Notes: a model not told the origin generated them from the sequence alone. Shown: positions 9,129 to 19,057, counted from the first letter of the stretch. The stretch: 64,000 nt of DNA from Micromonospora sp. WMMD812 (GCF_027497215.1 NZ_CP114904.1:682001-746000); one strand, 5' to 3'. A program made the numbers and translations.

Positions 9129-10040
9129 TCAGTCGACGGTGAGGACGACCTTGCCACGGCCGTGTCCGGTCTCCACCTCGCGATGGGCGTCGGCGGCACG
9201 TTCCAGCGGGTAGGTGCCGCGCACGTGGATGCGCAGTCGTCCCTGGCTGTGCAGGTCGGCGAGTTCGGCGAGCCGGGCCGCCGACCGCAGGTTCGGGGTG
9301 ACCCGGATACCGAGTTCCGCCGCCCTGCCGTGCTCGACCAGCGTGAGGATCCGGCTCCGGTCGGCCACCACGGCCAGCGACACGGTCAGCGCGTCGCCCC
9401 CGGCCCCGTCCAGGGCAGCGTCCACGCCGTCCGGCGCGACCGCCCGCACCCGTTCGAGCAGGCCGTCGCCGTACTCGAGCGGGGTAGCCCCGAGCGTGCG
9501 GAGGTGGTCGTGGTTGGCGACGCTCGCCGTCCCGACGACGGTCGCGCCCCGACGGACCGCCAGTTGGACCGCGACGGTGCCGACCCCACCGGCCGCGCCG
9601 TGGATCAGCACGGTGTCGCCTTTGCCGACGCCCAACTGCTCCAACGCGATGTGCGCGGTCTGCGCTCCGGCGCTGAACCCACCGGCGACCTCCCAGGGCA
9701 TGCCGGCCGGCTTGGCGGTCACCTGGTCGGCCGGGACGACCACGTACTCGGCGTACGCGTTGAGCTGCCCGAAGCCGAGCACCTCGGCGCCGATCCCCAG
9801 GCCGGTCAGACCCTCGCCGACCTGGTCGATGACGCCGGCGAACTCGTTGCCCGGGACCGTCGGCAGACTCGGTGCCACCCCGGGCGGCGTCCAGCCCGCC
9901 CGCAGCGCGCAGTCGAACGGCTGCACCCCGGCGGCCTTGACCCGCACGCGTACCTGACCGCTCCCGGCCCGCGGTGTCTCACGCTCCATCAGCCGCAGCA
10001 CCTCCGGGCCGCCGTGCTGCGCGAATCCCGCCACCCTCAT
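9129..10040 (-). CDS. NADP-dependent quinone oxidoreductase-like protein
   Basis: A 303-residue zinc-free medium-chain reductase of the quinone oxidoreductase (QOR) type. The N-terminal substrate half contains VPGNEFAGVIDQVGEG. The nucleotide-binding motif is IHGAAGGVGTVAVQLA near residues 145-160. The zinc-ligand Cys and His residues of alcohol dehydrogenases are absent. These enzymes reduce quinones or enones with NADPH. The gene has a SoxR-type operator and 19-bp-spaced promoter directly upstream, pointing to induction by redox-active compounds. It diverges from the CmtR-like gene and is convergent with the MFS gene. Confidence 0.9.
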   Translation of the reverse strand: MRVAGFAQHGGPEVLRLMERETPRAGSGQVRVRVKAAGVQPFDCALRAGWTPPGVAPSLPTVPGNEFAGVIDQVGEGLTGLGIGAEVLGFGQLNAYAEYVVVPADQVTAKPAGMPWEVAGGFSAGAQTAHIALEQLGVGKGDTVLIHGAAGGVGTVAVQLAVRRGATVVGTASVANHDHLRTLGATPLEYGDGLLERVRAVAPDGVDAALDGAGGDALTVSLAVVADRSRILTLVEHGRAAELGIRVTPNLRSAARLAELADLHSQGRLRIHVRGTYPLERAADAHREVETGHGRGKVVLTVD

Positions 10041-10075
10041 CGGACACCCCTGTCAGCAGTCGTCAACGAAGAACG

Positions 10076-10106
10076 AGTCTCCGACCTCAACCATGGTTGA
10101 GGTCAA
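10076..10106 (-). promoter_or_regulatory. SoxR/MerR-type promoter with SoxR-like box
   Basis: A perfect 22-bp palindrome spans 10083-10104. Its core CCTCAACCATGGTTGAGG has the same arms (CCTCAA/TTGAGG) and 6-bp centre as the known SoxR box. On the minus strand a -35 TTGACC (complement of 10101-10106) and a weak -10 GAGACT (complement of 10076-10081) are separated by exactly 19 bases, the long spacer typical of MerR-family-controlled promoters. It points at the quinone oxidoreductase starting at 10040. No soxR gene is in the window. Confidence 0.75.
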
Positions 10107-10192
10107 CCAGGCGAGGGGAACGGGTCCGCTGTCGCCGACCGACGTCCAACTCCTGCTGACCGGCCGCGCTGCCGGCTCGGTGCTGCCGCTCC

Positions 10193-10218
10193 GTGAATGA
10201 TGCATGAAGGGCGGTATC
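10193..10218 (+). promoter_or_regulatory. Promoter/operator region of the CmtR-like gene
   Basis: The TATCAT hexamer at 10213-10218 lies 9 bases before GTG 10227. Just upstream is an imperfect dyad centred on ATGCAT (TGATGCATGA, 8 of 10 positions symmetric), placed where a repressor would block polymerase. This is by-eye recognition; the -35 is poor. Confidence 0.4.
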
Positions 10219-10226
10219 ATCGCACT

Positions 10227-10586
10227 GTGGCGATTGATTGCACCCCCGGCCTGGCCCCCGCCGTCGCGTTGTTCCGGTCGCTCGGCGATCCGACCCGGCT
10301 GGCGATCCTGCGCCGGCTCGCGAGCGGAGAGGCGCGGGTGGTGGACCTGACCGCCGAGTTGGAGTTGGCACAGTCGACGGTGTCGAAGCACCTCGCGTGC
10401 CTTCGCGACTGCGGGTTGATCGACTACCGCGCCGAGGGTCGCCAGTCGTTCTACGCACTCACCCGGCCGGAACTGCTGGACCTGCTGCGGTCAGCGGAAC
10501 AGCTCCTCGCCGCCACGGGTGAGGCGGTCGCCCTGTGCCCGGTCTACGGCATTCCGGTCGACTCCCGGGCGCGGGTGATCGCGTGA
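10227..10586 (+). CDS. ArsR/SmtB family metal sensor, CmtR-like
   Basis: A 119-residue winged-helix repressor. The DNA-binding helix region reads LELAQSTVSKHLACLRDCG. Cys58 and Cys62 (CLRDC) on that helix plus Cys104 near the C terminus (ALCPVYG) match the positions of the Cd/Pb ligands of mycobacterial CmtR (Cys57, Cys61, Cys102), so a thiolate metal site is likely. Another Cys is at residue 5. GTG 10227 has no ribosome site at normal spacing; a TATCAT -10-like element at 10213-10218 would place transcription start at or next to the GTG, so it may be leaderless. ATG 10197 is an alternative. The stop overlaps the start of the transporter gene. Confidence 0.85.
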   Translation: MAIDCTPGLAPAVALFRSLGDPTRLAILRRLASGEARVVDLTAELELAQSTVSKHLACLRDCGLIDYRAEGRQSFYALTRPELLDLLRSAEQLLAATGEAVALCPVYGIPVDSRARVIA

Positions 10587-11272
10587 GCGTGTCCGTGCTG
10601 ACCCCGGAGCGTCGGGCGGTGCTGTCGCGCCGCAGCCTGTGGCTGGCCTACGCCACCGCCGGCTACAACCTGTTGGAGGGTCTGGTCGCGATCGCCGCCG
10701 GCGCGGCGGCCTCCTCCACGGCGCTCGTCGGCTTCGGCCTGGACTCGTTCGTCGAGGTGTCCAGCGCGGCCGTGCTGATCTGGCAGTTCCGCTCCCGCGT
10801 ACCGGAGGAACGGGAGCGGCTGGCGCTGCGACTGATCGGCGTGTCGTTCTTCGCGCTGGCCGCCTGGGTGACCTTCGACGCCGGCCGCTCGCTGCTGGCC
10901 GGCCGGGACGCCGACGCGAGTCCGGTCGGCATCGGGCTCGCCGTCGCGTCGCTGATCGTGATGCCGCTCCTCGTGCGAGCCAAGCGGCGCACCGGCCGGG
11001 AACTCGGCTCCGCCACCGTCATGGCCGACTCCACGCAGACGATGCTGTGCACCTACCTGTCCGCGGTGCTGCTCGTCGGCCTGGTCCTCAATGCCGCCGT
11101 CGGCTGGTCGTGGGCCGATCCGATCGCGGCGCTCGTCATCGCCGGCGTCGCGGTGAAGGAAGGCGTGGCAGCCTGGCGCGGCGAGCACTGCGACGAGTGC
11201 GGGCCGCTGTCCGTCGGTGTCACCGCCGGGGAGGCCGGGGCCTGCGGCGACGCCTGCTGCGCCGAGCGGTGA
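10583..11272 (+). CDS. Cation diffusion facilitator-type transporter
   Basis: A 229-residue membrane protein with about six hydrophobic helices. The acidic metal-site motifs of the CDF family are visible as GFGLDSFVEVSSA in the second helix and VMADSTQTMLCTYLSAV later; AVGWSWADPIAALVIAG is the typical last helix. The C-terminal tail is short and Cys/His-rich (EHCDECGP, ACGDACC), and may bind metal. GTG 10583 overlaps the regulator stop (GTGA), so the two are one coupled unit. The context suggests efflux of a soft divalent metal such as Cd, Pb or Zn. Confidence 0.85.
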   Translation: MSVSVLTPERRAVLSRRSLWLAYATAGYNLLEGLVAIAAGAAASSTALVGFGLDSFVEVSSAAVLIWQFRSRVPEERERLALRLIGVSFFALAAWVTFDAGRSLLAGRDADASPVGIGLAVASLIVMPLLVRAKRRTGRELGSATVMADSTQTMLCTYLSAVLLVGLVLNAAVGWSWADPIAALVIAGVAVKEGVAAWRGEHCDECGPLSVGVTAGEAGACGDACCAER

Positions 11273-11297
11273 CACGCCAAGGCGGCGGCGGCACGTC

Positions 11298-12092
11298 ATG
11301 CGGGTGACGATGACGAGCGCGGCGGCGCGGACCGGCCGCGTGAACGAGGACTTCACCGGCGCCGTGCCGACGGCAGCGGTGCTGATCGACGGCGCCGGCA
11401 TCCCCGGTGCCGAGTCGATCTGCCGGCACGGCGTGGCCTGGTACGCCATCCGCCTGGGCGGCGCCCTCCTCAGCCACCTGTCACTCGCGCCGGACCGCAG
11501 CCTCCCGGCGCTGCTCGGCGAGGCCATCCAGCAGGTGACGGACGATCACCGGGACACCTGCGACGTCGCCAACCCCATCAGCCCGTCGGCGGCCGTGGCC
11601 GTCCTCCGCCAATCTGACGGCCTCGTCGAGCACCTGGTCCTCGGCGACGCGGTGCTCGTGCTCGACAGGACGGACAGTGCGCCGGTCGTCGTCTCCGATC
11701 CGCGAGAGGTGATCATCAGCCGGTCGTACGAGTCCGCCCTCGAGGCAACCGTCGAGGGCAGCGACGAGTACCAGCGGATCCTGCGGGACCTGCGCGCCAA
11801 CCGGAACCGGCCGGGCGGCTTCTGGCTGGCCAAGGACGACCCGCGGGCGGCGGACGAGGCGATCACCGGAAGCTGCCCGATCTCCGAGCTGACCGGTGCC
11901 GTCCTGCTCAGCAATGGAGCCAGCCGCTTCGTGGACCGGTTCCGGCTCGGCGACTGGCCAGGGGTTCTGGCCATCCTGGCGTCGAGCGGACCCGGCGAGA
12001 TCATCCGCGGTGTCCGGCAGGCGGAGGCCCGGCAGGCGGTGCCGGCCGACGACGCGACCATCACCTACTGCACCGACGTGGGCGGGGCCTGA
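11298..12092 (+). CDS. PP2C-like serine/threonine phosphatase domain protein
   Basis: A 264-residue protein resembling PPM phosphatases. Seen are the N-terminal GRVNED motif, a shortened AVLIDGAG motif where classical enzymes have DGxGGH, a central LVLGDAVLVLDR strand pair, and the C-terminal DDATITYC motif equivalent to DDxT. Metal-binding Asp residues therefore appear conserved, though the GGH step is not. Similar actinobacterial proteins are annotated as integrase- or phosphatase-like hypotheticals. ATG 11298 follows an AAGGCGG site. It is convergent with the MFS gene. Confidence 0.65.
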   Translation: MRVTMTSAAARTGRVNEDFTGAVPTAAVLIDGAGIPGAESICRHGVAWYAIRLGGALLSHLSLAPDRSLPALLGEAIQQVTDDHRDTCDVANPISPSAAVAVLRQSDGLVEHLVLGDAVLVLDRTDSAPVVVSDPREVIISRSYESALEATVEGSDEYQRILRDLRANRNRPGGFWLAKDDPRAADEAITGSCPISELTGAVLLSNGASRFVDRFRLGDWPGVLAILASSGPGEIIRGVRQAEARQAVPADDATITYCTDVGGA

Positions 12093-12137
12093 CCGTCGCC
12101 CGACCAGTCGGCCCGGCCGGCAGCGCTGGTGCCCGGG

Positions 12138-13343
12138 TCAGTGGTGGACGACCTGAGGCTGAGCGGCTGGAGCGACGGTCATGGCGGCGCTGGGTGAGCC
12201 GTTACGGCGCTCCAGGGCGGCCGACAGGACCGCGAGCACGAGGGCGCTCGCGGCGAGGACCGCACCGACCCAGTTGGGCGCCGTGTAGCCGAGCCCGGCG
12301 GCGATGACGAGTCCACCGAGCCAGGCGGCCAGCGCGTTGCCGAGGTTGAACGCGCCGATGTTCACGGCCGAGGCCAGCGTCGGGGCCCCGTGCGCCTGGT
12401 CGAGGACACGCTTCTGCAGGGGTGGGACGGTGGCGAAGCCGAGGGCGCCGATCAGGGCGATGGTCACCGCGGCGGCCATCCTGTCGTGGGCGGTGAAGGT
12501 GAACAGGCCGAGGACGAGGGCGAGGGCGCCCAGGGAGACGTACAGCATCGGCATCAGGGCCCGGTCGGCGAACCTGCCGCCGACCAGGTTGCCGCCGACC
12601 ATCCCGAGGCCGAAGAGGACCAGCAGCCAGGTGACGGATCCCGCGGAGAAGCCGGCCACCTGCGTCATCATCGGCGCGATGTAGGTGATCGCCGCGAAGA
12701 CCCCGCCGAAACCGAGCACGGTCATCGCCATGGCGAGCAGGACCTGGGCGTTCTTCAGGGCCGCCACCTCGTGACGCAGCCGTACGCCGTGGGGCTTGGG
12801 CACGTCGGGGATGAGGCGGGCGACACCGGCCAGGCCGACGACCCCGATCGCCGCGACGATGCCGAAGGTGACGCGCCACCCCGCCGACTGCCCGACCAGG
12901 GTGCCGAGGGGGACGCCGACGACGTTGGCGACGGTGAGGCCGGTGAACATCATGGCGATGGCGCCGGCCTTCCGGTGCGGGGCGACCAGGGCCGCGGCGA
13001 CGACCGAACCGATGCCGAAGAAGGCCCCGTGGGCGAGGGAGGCGACCACTCGCCCGATGAGCATGACGGCGAAGGACGGCGCGAGGGCGGAGACCAGGTT
13101 GCCGGCGATGAACAGGCCCATCAGCGCCATGAGCATCCGCTTGCGGGGGACCTTGGTGCCGAGCACCGTCATCAGCGGGGCCCCGATCAGGACGCCGAGC
13201 GCGTAGCCGGTCACGAGCAGCCCGCCGGTGGGGATGGAGACTCCGAAGTCGTGGGCGACCTGGGGCAGCAGGCCCATGATCACGAACTCGGTCGTTCCGA
13301 TCCCGAAGGCCCCGATCGCGAGGGCTAGGAGCGCGAGAGGCAT
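12138..13343 (-). CDS. MFS transporter, DHA1 family, MarR-associated
   Basis: A 401-residue, 12-helix exporter of the same subfamily as the one at 7797 (shared GAFGIGTTEFVIMGLLPQVA start and HGAFFGIGSVVAAALV segment). The loop motif between helices 2 and 3 is GTKVPRKRMLMALM. It ends in a polar tail with HH. It is divergent from a MarR gene, 138 bp apart, so it is likely a drug or signal exporter under MarR control. AAGG precedes the ATG by 10 bases. Confidence 0.9.
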   Translation of the reverse strand: MPLALLALAIGAFGIGTTEFVIMGLLPQVAHDFGVSIPTGGLLVTGYALGVLIGAPLMTVLGTKVPRKRMLMALMGLFIAGNLVSALAPSFAVMLIGRVVASLAHGAFFGIGSVVAAALVAPHRKAGAIAMMFTGLTVANVVGVPLGTLVGQSAGWRVTFGIVAAIGVVGLAGVARLIPDVPKPHGVRLRHEVAALKNAQVLLAMAMTVLGFGGVFAAITYIAPMMTQVAGFSAGSVTWLLVLFGLGMVGGNLVGGRFADRALMPMLYVSLGALALVLGLFTFTAHDRMAAAVTIALIGALGFATVPPLQKRVLDQAHGAPTLASAVNIGAFNLGNALAAWLGGLVIAAGLGYTAPNWVGAVLAASALVLAVLSAALERRNGSPSAAMTVAPAAQPQVVHH

Positions 13344-13373
13344 GGCGGCGAACCCTTCCCAAAGATTGCGGGT

Positions 13374-13419
13374 GCGTGTTGCATGCGTACGACCTTAGTT
13401 GCAGACGCGGGCAACACGC
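13374..13419. promoter_or_regulatory. Inverted repeats in the MFS/MarR divergent region, probable MarR operator
   Basis: GCGTGTTGC (13374-13382) is an exact inverted copy of GCAACACGC (13411-13419). Nested inside, GTTGC (13398-13402) pairs with GCAAC (13411-13415). All lie in the space between the two divergent genes, where a MarR dimer controlling both would bind. A TATGCT hexamer near 13446 may be the MarR gene -10. Confidence 0.5.
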
Positions 13420-13481
13420 AAACGCGGTATATCGCGGGTTGTTCTATGCTGGGGGAGCAGCTCCGGGATGGAGGAAGGTCC

Positions 13482-13952
13482 ATGACAGCGACAGACCCCG
13501 CGCTCACCGCCCTGGCCCAGGGCTGGTGCTCCCTCTCCCTGCTGCACGACAGGATCGAGGCGCACATCGAGCGCGCCCTGCAGGCCGGGCACGACCTCAG
13601 CGTGCGCGAATACTCCCTGCTCGACGTGCTCAGCCGGCAGCACAACGGTGACGGCGGTCACCTGCAGATGAAGCAGGTCGCCGACGCGGTCGTCCTCAGC
13701 CAGAGCGCCACCACGCGACTGGTCACCCGCCTCGAGGACCGGGGGCTCCTCGAGCGCTACCTCTGCCCGACAGACCGGCGCGGCATATACACCAACGTCA
13801 CCCCGGCCGGGCTCCGACTGCTGGAGAAGGCCCGCCCGACCAACGACGCCGCTCTGCGCGAGGCGCTCGACGAGGCGGCGGCGAACCCCCAGCTGGCGCC
13901 GTTGGTCCACGCCGTCGAATCCCTTCACGCCCCCGGGGCGGAGGCCGCCTGA
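13482..13952 (+). CDS. MarR family transcriptional regulator
   Basis: A 156-residue winged-helix protein. The recognition region reads MKQVADAVVLSQSATTRLVT and the wing carries the conserved Asp/Arg pair (CPTDRRGIYTNVTPAGLRLL). N- and C-terminal dimerisation helices are present. ATG 13482 follows a very strong GGAGGAAGG site, so the longer upstream reading is rejected. It probably represses the divergent MFS gene and itself, with release by a small aromatic or drug ligand. Confidence 0.92.
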   Translation: MTATDPALTALAQGWCSLSLLHDRIEAHIERALQAGHDLSVREYSLLDVLSRQHNGDGGHLQMKQVADAVVLSQSATTRLVTRLEDRGLLERYLCPTDRRGIYTNVTPAGLRLLEKARPTNDAALREALDEAAANPQLAPLVHAVESLHAPGAEAA

Positions 13953-13994
13953 GGTGCGCGGCGGCCCGATGTAGCGGTGGGGGATGCTGGGTCG

Positions 13995-16900
13995 GTGCAG
14001 ATCACGATCCTCGGCCCGCTCGCCGTCGACGGCCGGCCGGTGCGGGGCGACCGCCTCGCGACGGTGGTCCGGGCACTCGTCGACGCGCGGGGCCGAGCGG
14101 TCTCCACCACCCTGCTCGTGGACTCCGTCTGGGGCGGTACGCCGCCCGACGACGCCACCGGCGCCGTCCAGGCGCTCGTGTCCCGGGTACGCCGGCTCGG
14201 GCTTCCGGTGGTCGCGGGCCCGGGCGGATATCGCCTGCCCGCCGAGGACCTCACCGTCGACGCGGTCGAGGCGCGGGCGCTCGCCGAGCGCGCCCGCGTC
14301 GCACTCCAGACCGGCGACCTCCCGGCCGCCCGCCGCGCGGCCGACCAGGCTCGGAACCTGTTCCCCGAGGTCCCGGAACTCGCCGCCCCCGAGGAGACGC
14401 GCCTGTTCGCGGACGTCACCGCCCTGCGCGCACAGGCGGCACTCGCCGGTGGGGGGCCGTTCGACGAGGTCGACCTGCGCCGGCTCGTCGCCCGTACACC
14501 CCCGGACGAGCCGTCGGCCGCCCTGCTCGTGCGGGTGCTCGCCGCCCAGGGTCGCGACGCCGAGGCGCTGGAGGTCGTCGAGCAGCTACGCGCCGAACTG
14601 GCCGACCGGTACGGCACCGATCCGTCGTCCGTCATCACCGACGTCCACCTGGCGCTGCTGCGCGGCGAACTCACCAGCGCACCGGTGACGCCGCGCCGGC
14701 AGCCGACGCGGATCACCCTGCCCGCCGCATGGCACCGACCGATGACCGCCCTCGTCGGCCGGGAGCGGGACGTCGAGACCGTGGGCGAGGCGCTCACCGA
14801 GGCGGCGCTGGTGACGATCGTGGCCACCGGCGGCGCGGGTAAGACCCGGCTGGCCGCCGAGGTGGCGCGCCGCGCGGCGGCGGCCGGGCAGACGGTCCGC
14901 GTGATCGAACTCGCCGGCCTGCGCTCACCGGAGGAGGTGCTGCCCACGGTGCTCGCGACGCTCGGCGGAGCGGACACCTCGGCGACCGGCGGCAACCTGG
15001 GCCTCGAACGGCGGGTTCTCAGCCCCGAGCAACGGATGCGCGCCGTGGCGCCCGACCTCGACGGGCTGGTCGTGCTCGACAACTGCGAGCACGTACTCGA
15101 CGCGGTCGCCACCGTCGTCGCGGACCTGGTCGCGGTGACCTCGCCGGAGGTCACGGTGCTCGCGACGAGCCGGGCCCCGCTGGGCCTGGCCGGTGAGCGG
15201 GTCCACCGGCTGACCGCGCTGCCGGACGCCGACGCGCTCGGGCTGCTCGAGTCCCGGGCGCGGGCCGGCGGCGCGGTGCCCACCTGGGACACCGCACGCG
15301 CGCTCGCGCTGTGTCACCGGCTCGACAACCTGCCGCTGGCGCTCGAACTGGCCGCCGCGCGGCTGCGGCACATGCCGATCGACGACGTGCTCGTCGGGCT
15401 GACCGACCGGTTCGCGCTGCTCGACGACGCCCTGCGCGGCCTGCCGGAACGGCACGCGAGCCTGTGGGCGATGGTCGACTGGAGCCGGGACCTGCTCGCG
15501 CCCGACGACCGTGAACTGCTCCAGCGGATCGCGGTCATCCCCGCGCCGTTCACCGCGGACCTCGCCGCCGCGGTCGCGCGGACCCCCGATGTACGACGCG
15601 GCCTGGCGACGCTCGTCGAACAGTCCCTGCTGACCCTGGTCGAAGGCGACGGCCCACCCCGCTACCGGATGCTCGAGACCGTCCGCGAGTACGGCGAGGC
15701 GCGCCTCACCGCCGCCGGCGACCGGGACCCCGCCATGGCCGGCCTGGTCGGTTGGGCCCGGGAGCAGTCCGTCGCGCTCGCCGACCGGTTCGTCGGGCCC
15801 GGCCAGGTCGAGGCGCTCGCCCGCTGCGCCGCCGAGCAGGACAACCTGGTCGCGGGCCTGCGCTGGGCGCACGGGTCCGGTGACGAGCCGGCCAGCGTCG
15901 AGGTCGCCACCGCGCTGTTCCACCTCTGGTCGGTGCGCGGCCTGCACCTCGAGGTCAACGGCTGGGCGCGGGGCCTGCTGCACGTCGAGGACCCGGACCG
16001 GCGGCGGGGCTCGGCGATCCTGCGCGGCCGAGCCTCCGGTCGGCCACTGCCCGACGCCGACCGGCTCGCCTGGCTGTGCCTGCTGATCAGCGTCAACGCT
16101 GGCATCAGCGGCGAACTCCGGCTCGCCGTACTCGCCCGGCGGGCGCTGCGGACACTCCTCGCCCAGCGCCGCGTCGAGGTCTCGCCGCGGCCGGCCGCGC
16201 TCGCGTCGGCGTTGCCCATGTTCGACGCGTCCGATCCGGACCAGAGCATGAAGGGTGCCGCCGAGATGATCGCGCACCCGGACCCGTACGTGCAGGGGTT
16301 CGGCCTGTTCGCCCGCGCCGCGATCCGCGAGAACAGCGGCACCCCCGAGGCGTCGGTCGTCGACGCCGAGCAGGCGTACCGCCACTTCGAGATCGCCGGT
16401 GACCACTGGGGCATGGCCATGGCCGCGGGCGCCGTCGGGCAGTTCTTCGCTCCGGGTGGGGAGGCGCGCTCGGCCGAGTGGCTGGCGCGCAGCATCCACC
16501 ACATGGATCTGGTCGGCGCGACACAGGACGCCCGCTCGATCCGGGTACGGCTGGACGTGCAACTCGCTCTGGCGGGTGACCCGGAGGCGGAGCGGCGACT
16601 GGGCGAGACGGCGACGGCGGGCCAGGCCGAGGAGGTGGAGATCGCGCAGGCGCGCCTCGGGCTGGCCCACCTCGCCTGGCAGCGCGAGCGCTACGACGAG
16701 GTGCTCGTCCACGCCGACGGGGTGACCCGGGTCCTGGCCGGCTGGGTGGGGCCGCCGCCGCAGCCGCGGGTCATCCTCCGGGTCGCGGTGGCGGTCCTCC
16801 ATCTGCGGGTGGCCGAGGTGCGGCGGTCGGCGGGTGACGACGCCGACGCCTACGCCGTCGCGTTGCTGAGGCTCGCCCTGGACGAGGCGCTGTCCTCGAG

Positions 16901-17171
16901 GGACCTGCCGGTGATCGGAGCGTTGGCCATGGGCGGCGCCGAGCTCGCGGCGTACCGGGGTGACGTCGGGGTCGCCCGCGAGCTGTCCGCGCTCGGGATC
17001 CGGATCGGCGCCCACGACCGGACGTTCTTCCCACCGGGAGCCGGCGAGCGGCTCAACGCCGCCCTCGGGGACGAGGGGCGGCGTGAGCCGTTGCTGGCCG
17101 CGTGGCGCGAGCGGCCGGTCGCCGCGACCACCGCCCGGATCCGCGAGCTGATGGACGACCTGCTGGTCTAG
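13995..17171 (+). CDS. AfsR/SARP-type regulator with NB-ARC ATPase and TPR-like C terminus
   Basis: A roughly 1058-residue regulator. Order: OmpR-type winged helix (QITILGPLAVDGRPVRGDRL), bacterial transcriptional activation domain (about residues 95-240, ending YGTDPSSVITDVHLALLRGE), NB-ARC ATPase with Walker A ATGGAGKTRLA and the LVVLDNCEHVLDAV signature, then a helical repeat region of over 400 residues. Such proteins activate secondary metabolism or efflux genes. GTG 13995 matches the family start; GTG 13977 in the same frame is possible. It converges on the ABC permease with only 6 bases between the stops. The adjacent leftward operon is a candidate target. Confidence 0.9.
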   Translation: MQITILGPLAVDGRPVRGDRLATVVRALVDARGRAVSTTLLVDSVWGGTPPDDATGAVQALVSRVRRLGLPVVAGPGGYRLPAEDLTVDAVEARALAERARVALQTGDLPAARRAADQARNLFPEVPELAAPEETRLFADVTALRAQAALAGGGPFDEVDLRRLVARTPPDEPSAALLVRVLAAQGRDAEALEVVEQLRAELADRYGTDPSSVITDVHLALLRGELTSAPVTPRRQPTRITLPAAWHRPMTALVGRERDVETVGEALTEAALVTIVATGGAGKTRLAAEVARRAAAAGQTVRVIELAGLRSPEEVLPTVLATLGGADTSATGGNLGLERRVLSPEQRMRAVAPDLDGLVVLDNCEHVLDAVATVVADLVAVTSPEVTVLATSRAPLGLAGERVHRLTALPDADALGLLESRARAGGAVPTWDTARALALCHRLDNLPLALELAAARLRHMPIDDVLVGLTDRFALLDDALRGLPERHASLWAMVDWSRDLLAPDDRELLQRIAVIPAPFTADLAAAVARTPDVRRGLATLVEQSLLTLVEGDGPPRYRMLETVREYGEARLTAAGDRDPAMAGLVGWAREQSVALADRFVGPGQVEALARCAAEQDNLVAGLRWAHGSGDEPASVEVATALFHLWSVRGLHLEVNGWARGLLHVEDPDRRRGSAILRGRASGRPLPDADRLAWLCLLISVNAGISGELRLAVLARRALRTLLAQRRVEVSPRPAALASALPMFDASDPDQSMKGAAEMIAHPDPYVQGFGLFARAAIRENSGTPEASVVDAEQAYRHFEIAGDHWGMAMAAGAVGQFFAPGGEARSAEWLARSIHHMDLVGATQDARSIRVRLDVQLALAGDPEAERRLGETATAGQAEEVEIAQARLGLAHLAWQRERYDEVLVHADGVTRVLAGWVGPPPQPRVILRVAVAVLHLRVAEVRRSAGDDADAYAVALLRLALDEALSSRDLPVIGALAMGGAELAAYRGDVGVARELSALGIRIGAHDRTFFPPGAGERLNAALGDEGRREPLLAAWRERPVAATTARIRELMDDLLV

Positions 17172-17177
17172 ATCGAG

Positions 17178-18001
17178 TCAGATCTTCTTGCGGTAGGCCC
17201 GCAGCGCCAGCGGCATGAACACCGCCACGAACCCGGCGCACCAGGCGAGCGTCCACCACACGTGCGAGCCGACCGGGGTGCCGAGGAACAGCCCGCGGAC
17301 CGCCGCCACCAGGTGGGTCATCGGGTTGACGCCCACGAAGGCCTGCATCCAGCCCGGCAGGGTGTCGGCGCTGACGAACACGTTGGACGCGAAGCTCAGC
17401 GGCATGATCAACGCGAACATCAGACCCTGCACGGCACCCGGGGTGCGCACCTTCATCGACACGAGGACCGGCAGCCAGCTCAGGCAGAGGGCGAACAGCA
17501 CCGCGAGCAGGCAGCCGGCGATCGCCCTGAGCGGATCGGACTCGATCCGGAAACCGAGCAGGTAGCCGATCGCGAGGGTCGAGATCGTGACGATCACGTA
17601 CCGCACGACGTCGCCCAGGACCGCGCCGACCAGGGGCGCGGAGCGGGGGACGGGCAGCGACCGGAACCGGTCGAAGATGCCCTTGGCGATGTCGGTGTTG
17701 AGGTTGACGCCGATCGCGATGGCGCCGGTGGCGATGGTCTGCGCCAGAATTCCGGGTAGCAGGAACTGCAGGTAGTCGTGGGTGGACCCGGCGACCGCGC
17801 CGCCGAAGATGTAGACGAAGATGACGAGGAAGAGCACCGGTTGCAGCGTGACGTCGATCAGCGCCTCGGGCGTACGCCAGGTCTTGATGAGGCTGCGCTT
17901 GGCGAGCGCCAGCGAGTGCCGGACGAGCCGGAACGGTCGTGGTTTCGCCGCGACCGTCGACAACGCGCGGCTCGGCGTGGGTCGTGCGTCGGTCAGGGTG
18001 C

Positions 18002-18005
<4 letters not shown>
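17178..18005 (-). CDS. ABC-2 type permease, DrrB-like
   Basis: A 275-residue membrane protein with a polar 40-residue N terminus followed by six hydrophobic helices. Typical ABC-2 segments are TPEALIDVTLQPVLFLVIFVYIFGG, given here only in outline (about residues 45-70), the GIFDRFRSLPVPRSAPL loop and the late NPMTHLVAAVRGLFLG. It forms the channel half of a drug-type exporter with the ATPase encoded just upstream; the start overlaps the ATPase stop by four bases (ATGA). Confidence 0.92.
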
Positions 18006-18982
<977 letters not shown>

Positions 18983-19057
18983 GCCTCACAGCGTGGCCGG
19001 GCGGCCTGACACGGCCCCGACACGCCGCCGACATGCCGGACGGCGGCGGCGTCAGCG

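Noticed and set aside
14925..17015. 696-residue reverse frame opposite the large SARP gene
   Set aside because: Shadow of the real gene; no recognisable domain.
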